DNA from: an uncultured Lactobacillus sp. | GTDB lineage: Bacteria; Bacillota; Bacilli; Lactobacillales; Lactobacillaceae | DNA: 52,940 nucleotides | Direction: 5' to 3' | Assembly: GCA_945873395.1 (NCBI GenBank) | Contig: CAMCCW010000002.1 | Span: 1-52,940, forward strand | Part shown: one piece after another, positions 47,437 through 52,940 of the stretch | Layout of the letters: every line of letters begins with the position of its first letter | Position numbering within the stretch: position 1 is the stretch's first letter | The notes under the pieces: model-generated | Told to the model about the DNA's origin: nothing | Databases searched by the model: none | What the model saw: the letters and a program-made list of their open reading frames with translations, nothing else | Position numbers and translations under genes: made by a program

Positions 47437-48474
47437 ATGAACCGATACCAAGAAGCGGGAGTCGACGTCAACGCGGGTTACGAGTTGGTCCGTCGCATCA
47501 AGGACGCCGTCAAGTCCACCGCCCGCCCGGGGATGATGACCGGGATCGGGAGCTTCGGCGGAATGTTCGACCTGGGTGCGTTACACGTGAAACATCCAGT
47601 GCTGGTTTCCGGCACCGATGGGGTGGGTACCAAGTTATTGCTCGCCCAACAGATGGATAAGCACGATACGATTGGCATCGATGTGGTGGCAATGTGTGTC
47701 AACGATGTCCTAGCCCAGGGTGCTGAGCCACTTTACTTCCTGGACTACATTGCCACTGGCCATAATGACCCGGCTAAGATGGCGGCGATCGTCCAGGGCG
47801 TGGCGGCTGGCTGTCGCGACGCCGGTGCTGCCCTGGTCGGTGGCGAGACCGCTGAGATGCCGGATATGTACGCCAAGGAAGAGTATGACTTGGCCGGGAC
47901 CGTCACTGGGGTTGCCGAGAAGGATCATCTGCTGACGGCGGACTTACCTCAGAATGGTGACGTCCTGCTCGGTCTCCCATCCAGTGGTCTTCATTCCAAT
48001 GGCTTTTCCCTGGTTCGACAGATTCTTTTTAAGGATCATGACGTTCATTTGACTGACCATCCTGCAGCACTGGGCGGTCAGTCAGTGGGCGACGTCCTGT
48101 TGACCCCGACCCGGATCTATGTTCGCCAGGCCTTGCCACTGGTACGAGCTGGTTTGGTCCACGGGATCAGTCATATTACCGGGGGCGGCCTGATCGAAAA
48201 CGTTCCCCGGATGTTTGGCGACCAGCTCCAGGCGGAGATTGATAGTCAATCTTGGCCTAAATTGCCAATCTTCGAATACCTGAAGGATCTTGGCCAACTT
48301 GATCCAGCCGACTGTTTCCAAACCTTTAACATGGGGATTGGCCTGGTTCTGGCGGTGGCGCCGGGACAGGTTGCCACCGTTCAACAACGGCTACAAGCGG
48401 TTGATCAAGTAAGCTACCAAATTGGTCGCCTGCAACAGCGGCCCGAGAATGAAGCAAAGATTGTAATTAAGTGA
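47437..48474 (+). CDS. purM: AIR synthetase
   Basis: A 345-residue ATP-dependent cyclase making aminoimidazole ribonucleotide. [14 protein letters not shown] near residue 51, [17 protein letters not shown] and [11 protein letters not shown] are PurM signatures. A GTG at 47431 is in frame, but AAAGGAGG stands eight bases before the ATG at 47437. The gene carries a near-parS sequence (47579-47594). Confidence 0.95.
   Translation: MNRYQEAGVDVNAGYELVRRIKDAVKSTARPGMMTGIGSFGGMFDLGALHVKHPVLVSGTDGVGTKLLLAQQMDKHDTIGIDVVAMCVNDVLAQGAEPLYFLDYIATGHNDPAKMAAIVQGVAAGCRDAGAALVGGETAEMPDMYAKEEYDLAGTVTGVAEKDHLLTADLPQNGDVLLGLPSSGLHSNGFSLVRQILFKDHDVHLTDHPAALGGQSVGDVLLTPTRIYVRQALPLVRAGLVHGISHITGGGLIENVPRMFGDQLQAEIDSQSWPKLPIFEYLKDLGQLDPADCFQTFNMGIGLVLAVAPGQVATVQQRLQAVDQVSYQIGRLQQRPENEAKIVIK
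47579..47594. promoter_or_regulatory. Near-consensus parS-like site inside purM
   Basis: CGTTACACGTGAAACA agrees with the parS consensus TGTTTCACGTGAAACA at 14 of 16 positions, including the central CACGTGAAACA. Known parS sites often lie inside genes near the origin. The two mismatches are both in the left arm. Confidence 0.4.
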
Positions 48475-48484
48475 GGCGTTTGAG

Positions 48485-49066
48485 ATGAAAACCGCAATTT
48501 TAGCGTCTGGTAATGGGACCAATTTCGAAGTCCTAGCCAAACACTTCCAAGCAGGCGACCTGCCCGGTGAGCTGGCTTTGCTCTTTTGCAACCACCCGGA
48601 CGCGCCGGTGATGGACCGAGCAAAGCGTCTGGGTGTGCCGGCAGTTAGCTTTACCGTCAAGTCCTGTGGTGGCAAGACGGCTTACGAAGAGAAGCTGTTA
48701 GCTGCCCTTCAGGAATACCAGATTGATTTTATCGCTCTGGCTGGCTACCTCCGGGTGGTGGGGCCGACGATCCTCGAGCACTATGACCACCGGATTGTCA
48801 ACCTCCATCCCGCCTGGTTACCTGAATATCCGGGACTCCATTCAATTGAGCGGGCCTTTGCCGACCACCGCTCCCAAACTGGGGTGACGGTCCACTACAT
48901 TGATGCCGGGTTGGACTCCGGCCCGATCATTGCCCAGTGCCACGTTCCGATCCTGGATACGGACACGGAGGAAAGTCTTGAGAGCCGGGTTCATGATACT
49001 GAACACCAGCTTTACCCATTAGCATTGAAACAAGCGTTGGTTGCATTGAATAAAAAGGAGAATTAA
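48485..49066 (+). CDS. purN: Phosphoribosylglycinamide formyltransferase
   Basis: A 193-residue enzyme that transfers formyl from 10-formyl-THF, the Fhs product, to GAR. The start AILASGNGTNFEVL, the catalytic IVNLHPAWLPEYPGLHSI (Asn-His) and TGVTVHYIDAGLDSGPII (Asp) are intact. AGGCG is a weak ribosome site before the ATG at 48485. It is followed closely by purH. Confidence 0.95.
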   Translation: MKTAILASGNGTNFEVLAKHFQAGDLPGELALLFCNHPDAPVMDRAKRLGVPAVSFTVKSCGGKTAYEEKLLAALQEYQIDFIALAGYLRVVGPTILEHYDHRIVNLHPAWLPEYPGLHSIERAFADHRSQTGVTVHYIDAGLDSGPIIAQCHVPILDTDTEESLESRVHDTEHQLYPLALKQALVALNKKEN

Positions 49067-49069
49067 CTC

Positions 49070-50608
49070 ATGAAACGTGCATTGGTAAGTGTATCTGATA
49101 AGACGAACCTGGTTCCCTTTGTTAAAGGATTAGCCGCAAACGGCTACGAGATTGTTTCGACTGGTGGGACCAAGAAAGTGCTTGATGATGCTGGAATTTC
49201 AACGATCAGTATCGAAGATGTTACCCACTTCCCAGAGATTCTTGACGGCCGGGTTAAGACCCTGAACCCGTATGTTCACGGCGGATTACTAGCACGGCGT
49301 GAATTGCCGGAACACATGGCCACTCTGAAGAAGCTTAACATCACACCAATCGACCTGGTCTGCGTCAATCTCTATCCATTCAAGGAGACAATTGAGAAGC
49401 CCGGCGTCGAACTGGCCGATGCCATTGAGAACATTGATATCGGTGGCCCATCAATGGTGCGGTCCGCTGCTAAGAACTACCGCGACGTGACCGTGGTGGT
49501 TGATCAGAACGACTACGATACGGTGCTGGGTGAGATCAAGGATGGCGGCGACACCACCCTGGACACCCGGGCCAAATTAGCCGCCAAGGCCTTCCGTCAC
49601 ACCGCCGCTTACGATGCCCTGATTTCTCAGTACCTGACCAAGCAGGTTGGCCTGGAAGATCCTGAACAGCTTACGATGACCTGGGATCTGAAGGAAACGA
49701 TGCGTTACGGGGAAAACTCGCACCAGAAGGCCTGGTTGTATGAGGATGCCCTGCCAAAGAGTTACTCCATCCTGAGTGCCAAGCAGCTGCACGGGAAGAA
49801 GCTTTCCTACAACAACATCAAGGATGCCGACGAAGCTTTGCGGTGCATCCGTGAGTTTGATGAACCAACCGTGGTCGCTATGAAGCACATGAACCCGTGT
49901 GGGATTGGCCGTGGTGAAACCCTTGAGCAGGCCTGGGACCGGGCTTACACCGCTGACTCCGTTTCGATCTTCGGTGGGGTAATCGCCCTTAACCGCCGGG
50001 TTGACCTGGCAACAGCGGAAAAGATGCACAAGATCTTCCTGGAGATTGTAATTGCCCCCGGCTTCGATGACGATGCCTACGCAATCCTGGCCAAGAAGAA
50101 GAACATCCGCCTGCTCAGTCTGGACTTCTCAAAGAAGGATGAACCAGCCCGCCACGAACTGGTCACCGTCATGGGTGGGGCCCTGATGCAGGAACAGGAT
50201 ACTTTGAAGGAGGACTACCACGACTGGAAGTGCGTCACTGACGTTCAGCCGACTGAGGAGCAACTCAAGAATCTGATGTTTGCTTGGAAGGCCGTCAAGC
50301 ATGCTAAGTCCAACGCCATTGTTTTAGCCAACGACGAGCGGACCCTGGGTGTCGGTGAAGGACAACCAAACCGGATTGACTCTCTGAAGATCGCCGTCAA
50401 ACATGCCGGTGACGCGATCGATGACCGGACTGTCATGGCCTCCGACGCCTTCTTCCCATTCGGTGACTGTGTCGAATATGCCGGTAAGCATGGCATTAAG
50501 GCCGTCGTTCAACCAGGTGGCTCAATTCGGGACCAGGAGTCAATCGACATGGCAAACAAGTATGGAATTGCGATGGTGACGACTGGTATTCGTCACTTCC
50601 GTCACTAA
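49070..50608 (+). CDS. purH: Bifunctional AICAR transformylase/IMP cyclohydrolase
   Basis: A 512-residue two-domain enzyme for the last two steps to IMP. The N-terminal cyclohydrolase part starts [14 protein letters not shown] and has STGGTKKVL and [17 protein letters not shown]. The C-terminal transformylase has [11 protein letters not shown] and ends with [23 protein letters not shown] lies before the ATG. Complete. Confidence 0.96.
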   Translation: MKRALVSVSDKTNLVPFVKGLAANGYEIVSTGGTKKVLDDAGISTISIEDVTHFPEILDGRVKTLNPYVHGGLLARRELPEHMATLKKLNITPIDLVCVNLYPFKETIEKPGVELADAIENIDIGGPSMVRSAAKNYRDVTVVVDQNDYDTVLGEIKDGGDTTLDTRAKLAAKAFRHTAAYDALISQYLTKQVGLEDPEQLTMTWDLKETMRYGENSHQKAWLYEDALPKSYSILSAKQLHGKKLSYNNIKDADEALRCIREFDEPTVVAMKHMNPCGIGRGETLEQAWDRAYTADSVSIFGGVIALNRRVDLATAEKMHKIFLEIVIAPGFDDDAYAILAKKKNIRLLSLDFSKKDEPARHELVTVMGGALMQEQDTLKEDYHDWKCVTDVQPTEEQLKNLMFAWKAVKHAKSNAIVLANDERTLGVGEGQPNRIDSLKIAVKHAGDAIDDRTVMASDAFFPFGDCVEYAGKHGIKAVVQPGGSIRDQESIDMANKYGIAMVTTGIRHFRH

Positions 50609-50628
50609 ATTAAACTGGGGTGTCATAA

Positions 50629-51888
50629 ATGGTAGAAGGAGTAAATGTACTAGTTGTTGGCGAGGGTGGTCGCGAGTTTGCCATTGCGCGCAAGCTTCAA
50701 GAAAGTCCTAAAGTTAAGCAGGTTTACTGTGCGCCTGGTAATGTGGGGATGCCATCAGTCGGCGTCCAGCCGGTGGGCATTGCCGAAACCGACTTTGCGG
50801 GTTTGATTCGTTTTGCTAAGGAGCACCAGGTGGCTTGGACTTTTGTGGGGCCCGAGGACTGCCTGGTTGACGGAATTGTCGATGATTTTCGGGCAGCGGG
50901 ATTGCTGGCGTTTGGTCCGACTGCCCGGGCGGCCCAGCTAGAGGGCTCCAAAGACTATGCCCTTAATTTCATGAATAACTACGGTGTCCCAACTGCCCGG
51001 CACGCCTCCTACCGTGACCAGGCTAGTGCGATTGCCAACGTCGACCAGTTCGGTTTCCCGGTAGTAATCAAGGAAAACGGCCTCGCCGGGGGCAAGGGCG
51101 TGGTGATTGCTAAAGACAAAGAGACCGCTGTCCAGACAATTAAGGAGATGTTCGATCGTGGGCAGGCCCGACTGGTACTTGAAGAATGCCTGACGGGTCC
51201 TGAATACTCCATGTTTGTCCTCTTAAGCGATGACCAGTACCGGATTCTACCAATGGCCCAGGATCACAAGCGGGCCTATGATGATGATCGTGGCCCTAAT
51301 ACCGGTGGGATGGGGGCTTATAGTCCGCTGCCCCAGCTGAGTGCAGAGGATCGCCAAGCAATGATCGACCAGGTGGTGGTACCCACTGTCCATGGCCTGG
51401 TGGCAGGAAACTACCACTACCACGGGATCCTCTACATTGGTCTGATCATGACCTCCGATGGCCCTAAGGTGATCGAGTACAATGTTCGCCTGGGGGACCC
51501 GGAGACCCAGGTTATCCTACCGCGGCTGAAGACCGACCTCTTTGAACTGGTTGATGCAGCCATTCACGACCAACCCCTTCCAGAAGTTGAAGTTAATGCT
51601 GCTGCCTGCCTCGGTGTCGTGTTGGCTTCCAAGGGCTACCCGACTAATCCGCTGCATGGCCAATCACTTGGTCGCCTTCCTCAGGTGGCGGGGATTGACC
51701 TGGACTACGCCAACGTCACTGGTAGCTTAGATGACCTCCGGGGCAACGGCGGTCGTCTGTTAATGGTGCTGGCCCAAGCGGATAACCTCCAGGAAGCTCA
51801 TGACCGGGTTTACAACTACCTGGCCAACCTGGATGAGCCGGACTGTTTCTACCGTCACGACATCGGTGCCAAAGCTGGCTTAAATTAA
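50629..51888 (+). CDS. purD: Phosphoribosylamine--glycine ligase
   Basis: A 419-residue ATP-grasp ligase joining glycine to phosphoribosylamine. The motifs VVIKENGLAGGKGVVIA, MGAYSPLP and NVRLGDPETQ are typical. The nearly invariant N-terminal GGREHA appears as GGREFA, an unusual His-to-Phe change near the substrate-binding region. The ribosome site is weak (TGGGGTGT). It is the last gene of the operon, though the pathway step is the second. Confidence 0.94.
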   Translation: MVEGVNVLVVGEGGREFAIARKLQESPKVKQVYCAPGNVGMPSVGVQPVGIAETDFAGLIRFAKEHQVAWTFVGPEDCLVDGIVDDFRAAGLLAFGPTARAAQLEGSKDYALNFMNNYGVPTARHASYRDQASAIANVDQFGFPVVIKENGLAGGKGVVIAKDKETAVQTIKEMFDRGQARLVLEECLTGPEYSMFVLLSDDQYRILPMAQDHKRAYDDDRGPNTGGMGAYSPLPQLSAEDRQAMIDQVVVPTVHGLVAGNYHYHGILYIGLIMTSDGPKVIEYNVRLGDPETQVILPRLKTDLFELVDAAIHDQPLPEVEVNAAACLGVVLASKGYPTNPLHGQSLGRLPQVAGIDLDYANVTGSLDDLRGNGGRLLMVLAQADNLQEAHDRVYNYLANLDEPDCFYRHDIGAKAGLN

Positions 51889-51892
51889 TTAT

Positions 51893-51931
51893 AAGAAGGC
51901 TCCCAACCGCTATTGGTAGGGGGCCTTTCTT
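51893..51931 (+). terminator. Terminator of the purine operon
   Basis: AAGAAGGCTCCC pairs with GGGGGCCTTTCTT across a 13-base loop; the T run is interrupted by one C. Confidence 0.8.
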
Positions 51932-51971
51932 GCTATAATTGGCTTGCTAAAAAAGAAACGAGGAGATGACG

Positions 51972-52484
51972 ATGAGAAAAAACAATAACCGCCTGATTGG
52001 CCTGACAGTACTAGCTGTCGTGATCATGCATATTCTGGCCGAAAGCAACCTACTGGATTCCAGCTGGTCACGCATCTTGGACACGGCGGCTTCCCTGCTG
52101 GTTGTGATTGCCATTGCCTATATTGCCCTGGGCAAGCATGCTAATGTGAGCATTCTTAGCGGTTCCCGGCGCGAACTGACTGCCACTAGCCAGCAGATCA
52201 GCAGCGTAAACCTGCTGGGTGGCACCAAGATCTACCTTGGCCCCGGAGACGACCAGGTGGTGATCGATGCCAGTTTCATCAACATCATGGGCGGCGGCGA
52301 TATTTATTTGCCGGCCGGCTGGCGGGTGGAAGATCATTCGCTGAAGCTGCTAGGTGGGGTGACCGATAAGCGAGGCACCCATGTTACCGGTCCGGCACCG
52401 ACCGTGCGAGTGAGCGGCTTCCTTCTGTTCGGCGGGGTAACGATCAGGGAGCTTCCCCAGACGGCAATTAGTACGGTATCGTGA
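51972..52484 (+). CDS. LiaF-like membrane protein
   Basis: A 170-residue protein with two N-terminal helices (about 8-24 and 36-54) and a C-terminal domain of repeated beta segments (GGTKIYLGP, GGGDIYLPAGWRVE, LLGGVTDKRG, FLLFGGVTI). That pattern resembles the C-terminal cell-wall-stress domain of LiaF. It is shorter than LiaF and has no liaSR beside it, so its role is uncertain. ATG 51966 is also in frame; the ATG at 51972 has proper spacing to GAGGAG. Confidence 0.75.
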   Translation: MRKNNNRLIGLTVLAVVIMHILAESNLLDSSWSRILDTAASLLVVIAIAYIALGKHANVSILSGSRRELTATSQQISSVNLLGGTKIYLGPGDDQVVIDASFINIMGGGDIYLPAGWRVEDHSLKLLGGVTDKRGTHVTGPAPTVRVSGFLLFGGVTIRELPQTAISTVS

Positions 52485-52523
52485 TTGGATTCACGAAAAG
52501 CTAACATTTTGCGGGGCTGCCTA

Positions 52524-52552
52524 TTGGCATTTATCGACGATTGGATTAAAAT
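52524..52552 (+). promoter_or_regulatory. Promoter of the phosphoglycerate mutase gene
   Basis: TTGGCA (52524-52529), 17 bases, TAAAAT (52547-52552). Confidence 0.6.
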
Positions 52553-52561
52553 GATAAAGAA

Positions 52562-52573
52562 ATGCAATTGCAT
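52562..52573. promoter_or_regulatory. Perfect palindrome at the gpmA transcription start
   Basis: ATGCAATTGCAT is a 12-base perfect palindrome ten bases after the -10 box, a position suited to a repressor. The regulator is unknown. Confidence 0.4.
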
Positions 52574-52605
52574 GGTATTTTAAGAAGAAAGAGGTCAAAA
52601 ACAAT

Positions 52606-52940
52606 ATGGCTAAATTAGTACTGATTCGTCACGGTCAAAGTGAATGGAACCTGGCTAACAAGTTCACTGGTTGGATCGATGTTGACTTGAGCGAAAAGGG
52701 TGTTGAACAAGCTAAGGAAGCTGGTAAGGCCCTTAAGGAACATGGTATCGAATTCGACTACGCTTACACTTCTGTTCTGAAGCGTGCCATCAAGACGTTA
52801 CACTACGCTCTTGAAGAATGTGACCAACTTTGGATTCCTGAAACCAAGACTTGGCGTTTGAACGAACGTCACTATGGTGCCCTGCAAGGCCTTAACAAGA
52901 AGGCTACTGCTGAAAAGTACGGTGACGAACAAGTTCACAT
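52606..52940 (+). CDS. gpmA: 2,3-bisphosphoglycerate-dependent phosphoglycerate mutase (partial)
   Basis: The first 111 residues are in the window; the gene runs off the end. [10 protein letters not shown] contains the catalytic His9 and its RHG motif, and [14 protein letters not shown] and [17 protein letters not shown] are exact family features. The enzyme interconverts 3- and 2-phosphoglycerate in glycolysis. GAGG lies ahead of the ATG, which begins [10 protein letters not shown]. High use of a few preferred codons fits a highly expressed gene. Confidence 0.95.
   Translation, partial: MAKLVLIRHGQSEWNLANKFTGWIDVDLSEKGVEQAKEAGKALKEHGIEFDYAYTSVLKRAIKTLHYALEECDQLWIPETKTWRLNERHYGALQGLNKKATAEKYGDEQVH

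Overview
The window is a stretch of Gram-positive chromosome from a heterofermentative lactic acid bacterium of the Lactobacillaceae. The gene content and order, the moderately high GC and the 380-residue IMP dehydrogenase without CBS domains suggest a Limosilactobacillus (L. fermentum/L. reuteri group), but the species cannot be fixed from the sequence alone. No rRNA, tRNA, CRISPR array, transposase, phage or plasmid gene was seen. Almost all genes belong to recognisable families, and most are core metabolism with well-formed regulatory sites.

Layout: (1) 1-4330 holds the tail of a membrane or surface protein, a promoter-to-terminator structured RNA candidate (232-543), an aldo/keto reductase, and a NupC transporter and nucleoside hydrolase surrounded by catabolite-repression (cre) sites. 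(2) 4333-9987 is the rsmG-noc-parA-parB-DUF951-ychF chromosome-segregation cluster. It is flanked by two perfect Noc-binding palindromes and carries an inverted repeat of parS half-sites in its leader. (3) 10000-15264 is a deoC-deoB-pdp-deoD-deoR deoxynucleoside catabolic operon. (4) 15281-20603 holds guaB, a small unknown membrane protein, a VanRS-like two-component system and an AzlCD amino-acid exporter. (5) 20615-21577 is an orphan DNA methyltransferase. (6) 21659-26655 is a PyrR-attenuated pyrBCDFE operon without carAB, pyrR or pyrK. (7) 26665-30932 holds cyclopropane fatty acid synthase, an AI-2E family transporter and formate-THF ligase. (8) 30944-34072 is purE-purK-purB. (9) 34071-41861 is an accessory block between the two purine clusters: a four-gene operon (flavin-type PPOX protein, YoeB-like toxin, Zn-macrodomain, SirTM sirtuin), an NmrA-like oxidoreductase with an Rrf2 regulator, and a T-box-controlled metA-metY-hom operon. 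(10) 41908-51931 is purCSQLFMNHD. (11) The end holds a LiaF-like membrane protein and the start of phosphoglycerate mutase.

The genes fit together as nucleotide economy. Nucleosides are imported (NupC), hydrolysed or phosphorolysed (nucleoside hydrolase, Pdp, DeoD) and their sugars passed to glycolysis (DeoB, DeoC). Both pyrimidines and purines can also be made de novo, with one-carbon units from Fhs. PurBox-like CGAAC motifs occur upstream of fhs, purE and purC. PyrR loops precede pyrB, cre sites precede the salvage genes, and a Met T-box precedes the methionine genes.

The least ordinary parts are the SirTM/Zn-macrodomain/YoeB/PPOX operon with its shared divergent operator, the uncharacterised ~310-nt RNA, and the Noc/ParB site arrangement around the par locus. 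All functional statements rest on motif recognition by eye; no database search was run.
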